A DNA stretch of 64,000 nucleotides from Lepus europaeus (GCF_033115175.1 NC_084850.1:4587024-4651023); one strand, 5' to 3'. Numbered from the stretch's first letter, positions 46,306 to 57,959 are shown. The notes: generated by a model from the sequence alone, not told the origin. Numbers and translations: made by a program.

Positions 46306-46487
46306 CGTCGTTGAAGTGGAAGGAAGGACTGAGAGACACGGTTAGCCTGGGTGCAACCAGCTGGCCAGTAGTGTGCAAGGCTTCAGGGTTGAAGTAGAGT
46401 AGGTAGGGCCATGAGCCGTGGGTTCCTCACTCCTGTGAGAAGCAGGAGAGGGGGGCCCTAAATTCTGTTTTGGTAACTGCACCTAAC

Positions 46488-46517
46488 CCTGATTCTCCGC
46501 ATAGTATGTTCTGTGAC
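46488..46517 (-). other. MAGE copy C non-coding exon 2 (30 bp)
   Basis: The acceptor gtgctctcag precedes GTCACAGAACATAC..., and the donor CAGG|gttagg ends it. It is 11 bp shorter than in A and D, through an internal difference. Confidence 0.6.
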
Positions 46518-48852
46518 CTGAGAGCACTGCCTAAGGACAAGCGGTTCACCTGGTGCTTCCCGCAGCTTCTGTTTGAAGAACTCAGGCTTCAGACTGCAAG
46601 CATTACTCCAGGCCCTCGACCTCACTGGAGAATGGACCAGAATCACTGAGGTTCCCGCTTTGCTCGTGTAGATGGTCCCCTCTACACCCACTCATAATTC
46701 TCACTTTGTTGGGGAAGGATCTGGAAGCCTCCAACGGCCTACAAGTACGTCTGAGAGCTAGAGTATGACTCCCACAGAGGGAACAAAAAGCAGCTAAGGT
46801 CCCACATCTGGCCACGTCTCACCTGGGGTGACAGGCAGAGGGGACCTATTTCAGTGGGTTGGGTGATCCTGGGGTGAGCAGCTGGCTCAGTCCCACTACA
46901 ATGATTGGCAGGACCTTGGAACCTCCCCCTCCTGACCTGAGTCCCAGCAGTTCTCACCAACAAGTCCTTGAGTTTGCTGAGACCAATGATTCCCAAATAG
47001 GACAGGGCACTTTAGCCTGAGAGACCTGTTGTAGGCATGTGGGTTGGATGCAGGCATTGGTCTCCTCTGTTTAGAGGTGGGGGCTCCCCTTTTCACCCAT
47101 ACCTTATCTGTCTACATTCCTGCCTGAGCCTGCCCTTCCTCACCCCTGGCCCACTGAGATCAGCTGATATCAACCATTAGATGAAGACTTCATGTCCCTG
47201 ACCAATGCCCACCTGCTTGCCCCTGCTGTAAGTGAACATGCCAAGTAAGGCCCTCCTAACCTGCTCCCTTCACCGAAGAGAGCAGCGACGTCCAGTCCCC
47301 ATGGGGCCCTTCATTCTGAGCTGGTCGTACCCTCAGTTCCTATGAATGGGCTATACCGTGGGTCAGGTTTGGGGGCCTCTCCCTCCGCTCACACAGTGCA
47401 GTTCCCTCTGCTGACAGAGTCCAAGAACTGCACCTGTACCACGTGGCAAAACGAGAGGCTCCCACATCCATCCGCCTACCCTGCCCTGAGGATTCCAATC
47501 TCTGGCAGTTCTCTACTTTGGGGGTTTGGGTTACTTTCACGCCTTCTTCCTCACTAACATCCCTTACTGCGTGACCTGCTGGATCCTGGACTCCTCCCTC
47601 TGCTCCCTGTCTGTGGCTCCCTCCCCTGACTTGATGTCTCCCTCAACCTAATCACAGCTCTGTGACACCTGGACAGGAAGGGGGAGGTGCAGAACATCTG
47701 ATGGTCACACTGCTGAGGTGCCCCCAGGGCCCGAGCATGAGTGAGAGTTCCATTTGTCCTCTGTTGTATAAATTACCCCAGATCCTCCTCCTGTTTCCTA
47801 CCTGGAATCCTTGCAGAGCATCTCCCACTCCCCCCAGTTCTCCTGCCCCCATGATGAGCCATTGCACTTCCCTCACAATTCCCTGAAGGGTTTCAAGGGC
47901 AACCTCACAGTCACAGCAGAGGCTGGGTTGGCTGTTTTCTGCCCTGGTTTCCTGGGTCTCTCGGTCCTCATCCTGACTCTGTGGACGACCTGAATCTCAC
48001 CCCGTGACCACCGGAGGCTGTGCTGCTGTGCTGCTTCTTCTCGGCCCCTAAGTGAACCTCAGCAGGGGATGTGGAAGTCGGGTACACTGGAATCCAGTCT
48101 CCATGCCCGGGCTCTGCCTGGGCTTTCAGAAGGGGCCAGGCTTGGGCCCTCTGCCCTGGAGGCCTTGGTCCCCGTCCTCCTGCCTAGGTCCTTCCTCGAC
48201 TTCAGCCAGGACCTGGGCCCTCCTTCTGCTCACTTGAGGCCCTGCCTCTCTGCTTCTGACAGGCCCCAAAGCTCTCTGAGGTCCAGAGGCAGAAGACGGG
48301 AAACACGTCTCCGATCGCCCTGCACGGGGCCTTACAGGCTGATGGCAGGTGCAGGCTTCCATGGGGGTTCTCTCGCCCCTCCTCCACCCCTGATCTGGAG
48401 TCTAAGCCCCTTCCCTCTTCTCTCTCTCCTTCCCTGGGTGCCGCCGGGCCTGGGCACACGTCCCCTCACTCCAAGTCCCCTCACTCCAAGCCCCTCCCCC
48501 TCTCAGACCGCCATGGCCGAGTTCAGACGACTGCGCCTGGTCACCATGTGCAAGGCTTTCCAAGTTTGATCACAAGGGCAGGGATGGACACAGTGGGTCC
48601 CCGCAGGCTTCCCACAACGTCCTCACCTCGGTAACCAGGCAGAGTCTGTCGCCCGGACCTCGGCCGAGCTGTCTTCCCCGTCAAAGCGAGGCTCTGACTG
48701 CCAGGGTCCCCGGATGTGGAACGGGCGAGCCGCGTTCAACTCAACACTTGAGCCCCGGGTGGGAGCGGGGTCGACGGCAGGGGCAGAGCAGGACACGCCG
48801 GGGCCCTCTGTCTGGTGCAGGGCCTTCCCGGGTGGCCCTCTCAGTGTCTCAC
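46518..48852 (-). other. Intron 1 of MAGE copy C
   Basis: GC-rich non-coding sequence that aligns with B intron 1. No SINE or L1 was seen, in contrast to the L1-filled intron 1 of copy A. Open frames on both strands lack recognisable products. Confidence 0.6.
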
Positions 48853-48920
48853 CTTGACTAGGAACACAGTTTCTTCTCTTCCTCTCTGCGGACGGGAGCG
48901 TGTGTCTCAGACGCGCCCCT
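48853..48920 (-). other. MAGE copy C non-coding exon 1 (5' end approximate)
   Basis: Ends at donor GTCAAG|gtgagacactgag (48853/48852), the same donor string as copy A. The start is placed just downstream of the Ets pair by analogy with MAGE-A genes. Confidence 0.55.
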
Positions 48921-48932
48921 GCCACCACAGAA

Positions 48933-48959
48933 CCGGAAGTCCCGGTAGGGCACTTCCGG
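48933..48959 (-). promoter_or_regulatory. Inverted Ets-site pair, promoter of MAGE copy C
   Basis: On the plus strand CCGGAAGT (48933-48940) and ACTTCCGG (48952-48959) form an inverted pair 19 bases apart start to start. They sit in a CpG-containing stretch (48640-49000) immediately upstream of exon 1. Human MAGEA promoters use such paired Ets motifs with CpGs, and DNA methylation silences them in somatic cells. The same control is inferred here. Confidence 0.7.
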
Positions 48960-51200
48960 CTACTGTGCTCGGGGCCTCCCGGGGCTGAACACAGAGGCGG
49001 GATGGAGTTCTCTGGGGGTCACTCTGTCCTCCCTGAGATCCTCCCCTGGTAGCCTGGCACAGCCTGGGCCCCCATCCCCTGGAGACTTCCGTCCGCTCCC
49101 CCACTGCCCAAGTCCCACCGTCCTCGAACAGTGGTTGGGAGAGGGAGAGAAGATGCTGACAGCTGTGCTAAGGCACCCCTGGGCTGACAGCAAGGGCGCG
49201 GCAGGATTTTGTGCTACCCATCCATCCTTCCACAGGGTCCTCCCCTTCGTCACTGCCAGAGCCAGGACACCGGACCTCTGCCGACCTGTATCTGCTCCCC
49301 TCAGACCAAGGCGCCACTCCCAGGGTCCCCTGACCTGTTCCTGGGGGGCTTGGAGTGAGTGGTGAAGCTCCCAGTGCTGCCTGTGCTCTCCCAGGGCTGA
49401 GAGCAGAAGCTGGGCTCAATCTCCTGGGGTATCGTCTGTTGTTCTGGGGTTGGGGGTCCCCTCGGTCTTCGTCCTCGAGGGCCCACGTCTTGCACCTGCC
49501 ACCTTAACTACATGGCCCAGCCGCGATGTCTCCCCTCCTTCTCACCTCTGGGCAGCTCTCTGGGAGCACTGTGTGTAGAGAATGGCTATCATCCCGAGCA
49601 GCTCTCTGGCTGAGGCACTGCAGCACCCATGAGCACAGTGCACTGCGAGGGGGAGAAGGGCCTCTCTCATGGGGTCCCTTCAGCAACCAGGCATGGGCTT
49701 TGGAAACCTCACCTTCTGAAAGAGTTCTTTTATGCTGAATAGGATGAACTACAGCAGCAGATTGGGGTGTGTGTTGCTGTTTTGGTTCTATCTGTCTTTT
49801 CATAGGGCAGTGCAGGGGTTTTCACATTTTACTGCTTATGCATAGTAAGAGATATATTTCACATCTCATCCAACTGTATGTCTAGATTAGATAGACAACA
49901 GTTGTGATCTGGATTATACTTATGTTTTTATATATACAGAAATTCATCTTTGTACACATACAGGTATACATGATACACACATGTTTTATATATGCATGCA
50001 ATTATATTTTTTCATGCATATATAGATTGTGTATACTGGTAGACTCCCATCAGCATCCCCTATTTTGTCATTGGCTATCCGTTATGAGAAAACCCAATTT
50101 CCCTTTCATCATGTGTTTTGCAAGATGAGAGCCATTGTTCCCTCTCTGGTTTTGGTCATGAGGGTTTGGACATTCTAGCCTGGGCTACCTGCTATCTCAT
50201 GCAAGCAGGCAGGCTCTGTTTGATCTAGCTGTTTCTAATCTGGTATTTGTAAGCAAGTAAAACAAGCAATTTTCATTTAAAGATGTAGCACAAGCAGTTT
50301 TAGTTCTTTTCAGGTTTTTTTTTTTTCCTGAGGTTTTCTTTCTGTCTTCTCTGCACCCTAGTTACGTCCTGCCTCATTATGAAATGGAAATGCCCTTTAA
50401 ATATTGCTTTGCTAGATGAGTTTAATTAGAATTCACCAGGAATTTCTTCTGCATGATTTCCTGTACCTCTGGTACGACCAATTTTTTTTTTCTATGCCCT
50501 CTTGTGGGTAGGGAATTATGACTGGAAGATTTTCCTAAGGTTAAATGGTGCTTTTCATTTCTTGAATGCAATCCACTTGTCCTTCCAATTCACTGCTATG
50601 CTGACTACACCATTGGTTCATTTTGGAATTTGCTGCTGCAGTGGTGAACTTGGGATCTAGTCATATGGTCACAGGTGTTGAGAAGATGAAGGCAGTCGGG
50701 CTCCCTCGCTGTCATTTGCTAAGCCCAGAAGCTGTAACAGTTCTGCAAGCCAGCCAGTCAAGAAGCTGACACACTTTTGCTATGATACTGCTTTTTGTAA
50801 GGATACATAAGATCCTGTGGCAAAGTGGAGCACAGACCTTCTGGGCGTTCTTCTTTGGTGCTGCAACAATAACTGAAGACTATGTGGGAGTCCTCACCTG
50901 CCGCCAAGAAAATAAAGAGGTGTGAATTTTCCACACAGGCTCTTCAGTTTTCCTCCACCTTTCTGAATCTGGATCTCATCGTCCTGGAGCTGAGGTCCTG
51001 CATTACATATGAGGTAGCTGGCAGGATCTATCTCAGGCCAGTATGGGGCCTTCTGCCGAACTGGAGGGTGGGATGCCGGGCTGGCCAGGCATGAGTAGGT
51101 GGTGCTTGCTGGCTACAGCTTTGTCTGTCTGAAACACTTCCTCCAGGAGGGGCTGAAGTGCGTGGCTCGTGCGCTAGTGCAGAGATTGCCTTGTATGTGT
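48960..51200. other. DNA upstream of MAGE copy C, no gene seen
   Basis: GC-rich to about 49.7 kb, then AT-rich. No domain-bearing frame, RNA gene or clear repeat was recognised. Confidence 0.5.
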
Positions 51201-51299
51201 GCAGAGAGACACCAGAGAAGAAAGACGGCCGGGCAGCAACAGGAGCAAAAGCACTGGCGTTTCTAACTGCTTCGCAGACAGAGCCCGATCCTAGGTCAC

Positions 51300-52210
51300 A
51301 GGTGGATGCTCAAGAATGGCACCTTCATCATGCCCAAGGGAAGGAAAGAGAGAATCGGAAGGCACGGGAAGACAGGGTTTGTGTTATGGAACCCGGGGTC
51401 ACCACCCTTCAGCTACCCGACACAAGTGAAACAAATGGTACCTGTAGTGCTCGATTCCTTCAGTGGAAAGCAAGATGCTGAGCCTGCAGTTCTATTCAAA
51501 GCCCTTCCAGTAGTCGCTCAAAATAGAAAGACTCAGCAAGAGAGCGTTCCTCAGGGGCAACCATGGGCATCACTCCCCGTCCCCACCCCCCCCGCCCCAT
51601 CCCATGGAGGTAGATCATTCAGTGTTCTACCTGTATACTCAGGCAGGACTAGCAGCTTTAGGGTCTCAATTTAGGCAGAAAACTTGGGAATCTGCTGCAG
51701 CTTGGCTGCTCTGCTTATGGGATGAAGGGTGGATGGGACTTGCCCTTGGGACTGGAAATGGGAAAACTGGCATCCCTGACTGTGCACTGTGCTCTATAGT
51801 AGAGGCCTTGCACCCTTCTTCCACAAGGCTATCTACATATCATGGTTTGGTAGTGGCATACCCGTGAGTGCATATGTTCCATTATGTAGATGATGTGATG
51901 TCAACTGTGACTATCTAGCAGATTTGGAAGCAGCTATACCCATTGTACTGAGCCATTAAAGGCATGAAAGGTCATTGGCTGGGCAGTTAATGAGTCCAAA
52001 ATGCAGGGACCAGGATTCTCTGTAGGAGTTGTCTGGTAGGGTAGGAGAAAGTTCATTTCTCAGGCTGTTAGAGTCAAACTTCAGTCCTTTTCCACCCCAA
52101 TGACCATCAAGCAGTTGAAGGACTTTGTATAATTGCTGGGATACAGCAGCGAGTATTTATGCTTCTTCTGGCACACATTCTGAGGTACTTACACTGCTTG
52201 AAAAAAAGGC
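51300..52210 (+). pseudogene. Degenerate endogenous retrovirus pol (RT) fragment
   Basis: A YVDD polymerase motif is encoded at 51883-51894, preceded by a short HGL-type stretch and followed, past stops, by an LADLEAAIPIV-like peptide. Further on comes a KQLKDF / LLGY-like stretch near 52110-52140. These are hallmarks of a retroviral reverse transcriptase and its connection region. Stops and frame changes break it throughout, so it is an old ERV remnant. No LTRs were identified. The assignment of 51300-51620 is weaker than the rest. Confidence 0.65.
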
Positions 52211-52461
52211 ATGGGGCAGGTATGGGGAGAGCAGAAGGCAAGTATGCTTCACAGGAGCCAAGCACAATGTACAGAACCTATAGACCTCCAGTGTGTTTTA
52301 TCCGATCTCCCACCCCCAGCCCCCACCTTGTGAGCTTGACGTACATGCCACTGCAGAAGGGTTTGGTTGGGTCCTTTGGCGGTTTTGGATACAACCCCAA
52401 AAGCAAAATCTATACAAGCAAATCCAGTAAGTTGGATTTTACAAAAAAACATTTCTCAGTG

Positions 52462-52727
52462 CTTGCATTCGGGTGCAGTAGGTTAAGCCACTGCTTTGTG
52501 ACATGGCATCCCATCAGAGTCCTGGTTTGAGTCCTGGCTACTCTGATTCCAAACCAGAAAGGCAGCAGACAGTGGCCCAAATAATCTGGACCTTGCCAGC
52601 CACGTTGGGACCCAGATAGAGTTCCTGGCTCCTCATTCATCTTGGCATAGTCCTGACCAGTGCAGCCATTTGGCAAAGGAACCAGAGGATGGAAAATATT
52701 CTCTCTCTCTCTCTCTCTCTCTCTCCT
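52462..52727 (+). mobile_element. C-type SINE, diverged
   Basis: tgcagtaggttaagccactg, catcccatcagagtcctggt and ggtttgagtcctggctactc head and body, ending in (CT)n at about 52699-52725. Confidence 0.75.
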
Positions 52728-53705
52728 GTTTATTGTAGGAGTTTGTAAAGGATTGATGACAATTCTTTCATAAACATTTGGTGTATTTCAATAGTGAAGC
52801 CATTTGGACTTGAAAGTTTATTTTGGGGGGACAATTTAATCTGCAAGTTCAGTTTCATTAATGGTGGTAGGGTGATCTGGATGACGTATTTCTTCTGGTC
52901 TGAGCCTCAGTAGTTAATGTATTTCAGGGACTGATCCATTTTATGTAAGTACTTCGAATTTATTGAACACAGCAGACATGGAGAGGGAGGTGATGGGCAA
53001 AGAACCACAAGCCCCCAGCATCACAATGGAGAGGAAGAGGAAGGCTGCCTCAACCCAGGTACAGGTGCAAAAGGAAGATGAAACGCCCCCCTTATGCTCT
53101 GCCTCTTCTTCTCCTCGACTTTCTACAAAGACTCTTGCTTGGCCCTCACCTGACACAAACCTCCACTCATCCCAAACCTTTTCAGCGAAGTCCCTGCTCC
53201 CACCTCCCTCCATTCCCTATTTCATCAAATAAAGGCCATTCTGTGATCTGTCTGCTGTCCTTCCAGAACCCTAAGAGACACAAGAAGTTAGATGGACCCC
53301 TGCAAGGAAGTTTGAGTAAAACAGCCCCTCCAAAAATCACCACCTCTTCCATGCAGTGGAAGAATGGGAGAGGGACAATGCCATTGGGTCCTTATCACTG
53401 ACAGAATGAGAAATCCATAAAAGTGAGCCAGACCTGAGAAATTGTAGGGACCAATACAGATAGATCCTGCCTACTCCTTAGCCACCTCCCCTGCTTACAA
53501 CAACTTACGAAACTCTAGTACAACAACAGTCAGGAAATTGACATTGGTACAGTCAGAAGACAGAACGGTTCCACCAGCACAAAGGTTCCTCATATTGTCC
53601 TGTTATAGGTATAGCCCATTTACTCTCACACCCACCTCCTCTTCAAACCAAAGCAATCTCTGATCTGGTTTACATTTGTATATTTGCTAAAAAATAAAGC
53701 TCTAT
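52728..53705. other. Possible old L1 fragment (minus) and unassigned DNA
   Basis: 52730-52960 resembles a diverged reversed L1 ORF2 segment (tcttctggtctgagcctcag, tatttcagggactgatccat). From 52963 an 89-codon open frame (+), rich in Ser/Pro/Lys, has no recognisable domain. The AATAAA at about 53228 is not linked to a recognised gene. Confidence 0.4.
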
Positions 53706-54040
53706 ACAGGGCTGGCGCTGTGGTGTGGCAGGTAAAGCTGTTGCCTGCATTGCTGACACCCCACATGGATGCCAGTTCGAGTCCCAGCTGCTCCACTTCC
53801 GATCCAGCTCTCTGCTTTGGATGGGAAATCAGGAGAAGATGTCTCAAGTCCTTGGGCCCCTGCACTCGCCTGGGAGACCCCGGAAGAAACTCCTGGCTCC
53901 TGGGTTTGGATCAGCGCAGCTCCAGCCTTTGTGGCCAACTGGGGAGTGAACTAGCAGAAGATTCTCTCTCTCTCTCTCTCTAGCTCTCCTTCCCTCTGTG
54001 TGTAACTCTGCCTTTCAAATAAATAAATAAATCTTTAAAA
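53706..54040 (+). mobile_element. C-repeat SINE
   Basis: Complete SINE: gggctggcgctgtggtgtgg head, (CT)n tract, ctttcaaataaataaataaa tail. The flanks aataaagctctata and aatatagctgtaag suggest a worn target duplication. Confidence 0.88.
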
Positions 54041-54079
54041 AATATAGCTGTAAGAACACTTGTGTACAGGATTCTTTGT

Positions 54080-54610
54080 GAGTACGAATTGCCTATTCTC
54101 TAGGATCAATGCTCTGGAGTGTGATTGCTGGGTTGTATGGCAGTTACAGGTATAGATTCTTAAGTTAATCGAGTTTACTACAAGAACATATCAGATGGAA
54201 CAGAAATTGAGTAGCATATACAGAGTCTCCAAGTACTGAGTCTCTCTCCTGCAAAAACTCCCCATACTGTTAACATCTTGCATTATTGTGCTACACTTGT
54301 TGCACTGAATGAGCCGATAACAATACTGATCCATTGTTTTTAACTGAAACCCACACTTTACATTAAGAATCCACCCCCTCTTTGGTCTTGCGTGGTTCTA
54401 TAGGTTTTATCACATGCATAATATTATGTATTCTCCAGTACATTATCACACGGCATGTTTTCCCTGCTCTTCATGTTTTCCCTGTGCTTCCCTCACCCAT
54501 CCCTTCCTTGCCGTCCTCACAACTCTGGCAGCCACAGATCCTTTTACTGTCTCAACAGTTTTGAGATTTCAGGGTGTCTTCTAGTTGGAACCACACAGGT
54601 TGTAGCCCTT
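54080..54610 (-). mobile_element. Ancient L1 3' UTR fragment
   Basis: The reversed sequence resembles the widespread mammalian L1M 3' UTR (cccacactttacattaagaa, tctataggttttatcacatgc, cttttactgtctcaacagtt, tctagttggaaccacacag). It lies upstream of MAGE pseudogene D. Confidence 0.55.
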
Positions 54611-54932
54611 GCAACCCCTGGCTATATCTGGCCTGATATGGGCCCCTCCTCTGCCTTTTGTTTCTTGTCCGGGAGGGAACCTCTAGCTCTGAGACATTGT
54701 CTCAGGACATCCGAGGGATGTGGGCTCTGTCAGAAGAAACTGAGGATTGTAAGTGAGCACAGAGAGGAGCGTCCACACCAATGCAGCCGAAGCAAGATAG
54801 ATTCTGGCTCACTCTCCAGTAAGATTCAGGGGCCTCGGGTGGTGCTTGCAATGTGAAGCCTCAGGCTCTCCTCAGTTCCTCTCACAGAAGCTCCAGAAAC
54901 CGGTGGTGAACAGCTTGTCCTTGTGCTCTCAG

Positions 54933-54973
54933 GTCACAGAACACACAAGGCTCAGGCAGTGCCAAGAATCAAG
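54933..54973 (+). other. MAGE copy D non-coding exon 2 relic (41 bp)
   Basis: The acceptor gtgctctcag precedes GTCACAGAACACACAAGG, and the donor AATCAAG|gtaagg ends it. It is almost identical to the 41-bp exon of copy A. Confidence 0.65.
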
Positions 54974-55147
54974 GTAAGGTGCAGCACCCGAAAGTGGACA
55001 CGGGAACATACCCACCCCGGAGAGGGAGGGCCCCCATGGCTCTGGGCCCTAACAACCCAGCTGTCATCCCTGAAGACTTTCACACTGCTGGCAGGCTGGC
55101 TGCACCCTGGAAAGATGTGTCTCACTGTTCCTCCTTTCACCTCTCAG

Positions 55148-55217
55148 GGGACAGTCCCACCAGCATGACCAGAGCCCCGTGAGGTGCTTTTTCGCCACCC
55201 TGGGAGAAGGCTGGTCA
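55148..55217 (+). other. MAGE copy D non-coding exon 3 relic (70 bp)
   Basis: Acceptor cacctctcag, start GGGACAG, donor GGTCA|gtgaac. Both the exon (70 bp) and the following intron (72 bp, to 55289) have the same length as in copy A. Confidence 0.6.
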
Positions 55218-55351
55218 GTGAACTTCTGGCACAGCCCCCAAGGGTGCAATTCTCAGCTGCAATCACTCACACCCCCCTCTCTCCCCCAGGCCTGTGGGTC
55301 CCCATCACCCAGATGCTGCCCTTCTTCATGCCAGCTGCCCACAGGAAAGCC

Positions 55352-56530
55352 ATGATGTCCCATGCTCAGAAGAGCCCACTCTCCAAGCTTGAGGGAGGCC
55401 TTCAGGCCAGAGAAGCTGCTCGGTTGCCCAAGGATGGGGAAGGGGAGGTCACTGCTGCCGGCCCCTCCTCCTCCTCTCCTCTGAGACCGGGTACCCATAG
55501 GAGGAACCAGTGTCTGGGGTACTGAGTCCACCGCAGGGTTCTCAGAGAGGCTCCTCAGCAATTGTAACTTCATCCTTTCCATGCAGCTGATCCGACTGCT
55601 GCTCCAGCAACCAGAAAGAAGAGGGCCCAAGCACTTGGCAGGCCTTGGCAAGTACAGAGTCCTTGCTACAATGTGCACTGGATGTGAAGATGGCTGACGT
55701 GGAGCAACTCTGCTCCTCATTATTGCAGGAAGGGGCCAGTCACCGTGGAAGAAATGCTGAACCACGTCACCATGTGCATTGGGTGTGAAGACGGCTGACT
55801 TGGTGCAACTCTGCGCCTCATTATTACATGAAGAAGCCGGTCAGCGTGGAAGAAATGCTGGACCACGTTACCAAAAATTATGAAGCCTATTTCCCTGGGA
55901 TCTTCTGCAAAGATTTTGAGTGCATCCATCTCGTCTTTGGCATTGAGATAAACCAGCTGACCCCACTGGCCATTTTTTGTGTTCATGTCCCTGCATTGGG
56001 TCTCACCTGCCATGATCAGCTGGCTGATGAACTGACCCTGCTCAAAACCTGTCTCCTCATAGTCATTCTAGGCACAGTGTTGAGACAAGGCAAGTACATC
56101 CCAGAGGAGGAGGCGTAGGAACACTGAGTGCAGTGGAGTTGTGTGCTTGGAGGCAGCACTTTATCCATGGGGAGCCCAAGAAACTCATCACCAAAGATTG
56201 GGTGCAGGCAAACAAGGTACCTGGAATACCGGCAGGTGGCCCACACTGATCCTGCTCCGTTTGAGTTTCTGTGGGGTCCAAGGGCCCACGCTGAAACCAG
56301 TGAGATAAGAGTCCAGCAGTATTTGGCCAAATTCAGCAGCACTGGTCCCAGATTCCACCCATCAGTGAATACAAAGGCTGGGAGAGTTGAGGAAGAGAGC
56401 ATCCAAGAAGCGAATGCAGCGAGGCCACTGGCAGCAGGGCTGGCAGGGTTGAGCCAGGGCCAGGGCCAGGACCAGTAGCTTCAGCTGACCCCTGTGGAGG
56501 CAGACCTGTTCTTTACTCTGTCCTGGAGGA
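55352..56530 (+). pseudogene. MAGE-A pseudogene, copy D
   Basis: A duplicated, spliced-type MAGE-A pseudogene. The last exon starts at 55290 and an ATG at 55352 opens MMSHAQKSPLSKLEGGLQAR. A frameshift near 55500 ends this frame after about 58 codons. A 101-bp tandem duplication (55673-55874) then breaks the start of the MHD. From 55828 a frame again reads MHD (VEEMLDHVTKNYEAYFPGIF, ECIHLVFGIE, VPALGLTCHD) up to a stop at 56118. The rest is in another frame (YLEYRQVAHTDPAPFEFLWG, RAHAETSEIRVQQYLAKFSS) to 56478. The 3' end after it matches copy A. The parts are close to A and C in sequence, so inactivation seems recent, but no full-length product is possible. Confidence 0.9.
55673..55874. repeat. 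101-bp tandem duplication in MAGE pseudogene D
   Basis: Units 55673-55773 and 55774-55874 share gtgtgaaga/gatgtgaagatggctgac, caactctg.ctcctcattatt and gtggaagaaatgctg. 101 is not a multiple of three, so the duplication shifts the frame. Confidence 0.9.
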
Positions 56531-57430
56531 GAGCATTGAGAATTCAGAGGAGGGGAGGGCCAGAGTGGATTTGTGGGAACACTGAGTATCACGGTTTTGT
56601 TCTCCATTTCTGTGCCAGTTACTGCAAAAGTACTCACTTTTCTCCTCTTGTGATGTTAAAGGTGTTTTTTTCCCCTACTCAGAAGAGTTTTAAATAGCCT
56701 CTGCATCAGTGTCGACTCAGGTCTATAGTCACTCACTTATTGCTGAACATGGAGTTCAGGAATGAAAGTTTTGCCAGGGTCTGTTACAAAGGGTGCTTAC
56801 ATACATTGTAAGTGTTTCACTCCTGGTGCCCAGGATGGCCAAATACGTGAGGCAACTGATGCTCCCTGGACAAAGGAAACCATACAGCACTAGCAAGATG
56901 TCACTCCTGTCTAACACCTTGGATGACAAAAGAGGTCCTCACTGACTGAGAGGGCCCAGGAAACTTTCCAGCCCATTTCAGATGATCTACAACCATCACT
57001 CCAGGGGAGCCTTGGGTCACACTAGTAGATGCAGGTAGTGCAATTGAGTTTCTGTAGACACTAAAGCCACCTACTCTGGCCTCACCAATGCTTTCAAACC
57101 CCTCTCCAACCACAACCTCATAGTCTTGGGGTTGAAAGTGAGCCGAGCGCAGGACAATTTACCTTCCCCCTGGCCTGCAAATCTGAGTCTCACCGTGAAA
57201 CACACTCATTTCTCTATCTTCCTGAATGTCCTACTGAACTTCTGGGCACAATCCTATGGAGCAAATTCAGAGCCACTATCTCCATGGAAGGGGACTAGGT
57301 CCAGAACATACGTTAGTAAGCTACCCATCAGTCAATGCTTCTCCGTGCCTAGAGCCCAGCGCCTGCCAACGTTCCCCTGATTATATTAGAAGTCAAGTAG
57401 ACTCATCTCTATGAGACTTTTCCATGCCAA
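56531..57430. other. 3' flank of MAGE pseudogene D, then unassigned DNA
   Basis: To about 56700 it aligns with the copy A 3' UTR (gtgccagttactgcaaaagtactc). Beyond that no gene or named repeat was found. Confidence 0.5.
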
Positions 57431-57439
57431 GTCTATCCC

Positions 57440-57770
57440 AAAGCCGTACACTCTGTTGACTCAACTTGGTCAGTTATAGACCTGATACTCTGGTGCCCTG
57501 CATTTAAAGGAAGTATTTTTCATTCTTTTTGTTAATTTCCTTGCACCTATAGCTCTAATGTCTCTTTGCCTCTGCCCTTGAACGGAAAAATCAAGGTGCT
57601 CGGAAAGTCACACAATACACAAGCCTGGGCTCCCTTAGGGCTCCAGAGATAGCCCTCACATATTTGGAAATGCCTGAGCAAGAGAGGTGAGAGAACTTTC
57701 AGAGAAAATGTACCCACTTACAATATGTAGATGATCTGTTGCATGTCAACTCCTCTTGAAAGATTCCAGC
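57440..57770 (+). pseudogene. Degenerate retroviral RT fragment
   Basis: Pieces of a retroviral RT: TLLTQLGQL-like, then GLQR, SPHIFGNA-like across a stop, and YVDDLL with the YVDD codons at 57724-57735. Stops and frameshifts are frequent. The RT breaks off about 30 codons past YVDD, and env-like sequence follows within 200 bp, so RNase H, integrase and the surface subunit are deleted. Confidence 0.7.
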
Positions 57771-57959
57771 TACAATACTATCAGGATTTACAATTCTCAG
57801 CTAGTACAACACCCTAGTCATTAAAGAGAAGGACCGAGGCAGCTATTGGCCTACTTGTGCCTCCAACTGAGTTCATAATAGGGCTAGTGGCCCCTTGGAG
57901 GATACCAAACTACCAAAAAGTGATCATCTGAAATTGAACCAAGTCTTTACATATTCTAC

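Noticed and set aside
48069..48569. 166-codon plus-strand frame in intron 1 of copy C
   Set aside because: Frames are open on both strands because the region is GC-rich. It has no protein-like features and the intron 1 counterpart in B is not open.
52963..53232. 89-codon Ser/Pro/Lys-rich frame
   Set aside because: No domain, no exon signals, and next to L1-like and SINE sequence; too weak to call a gene.
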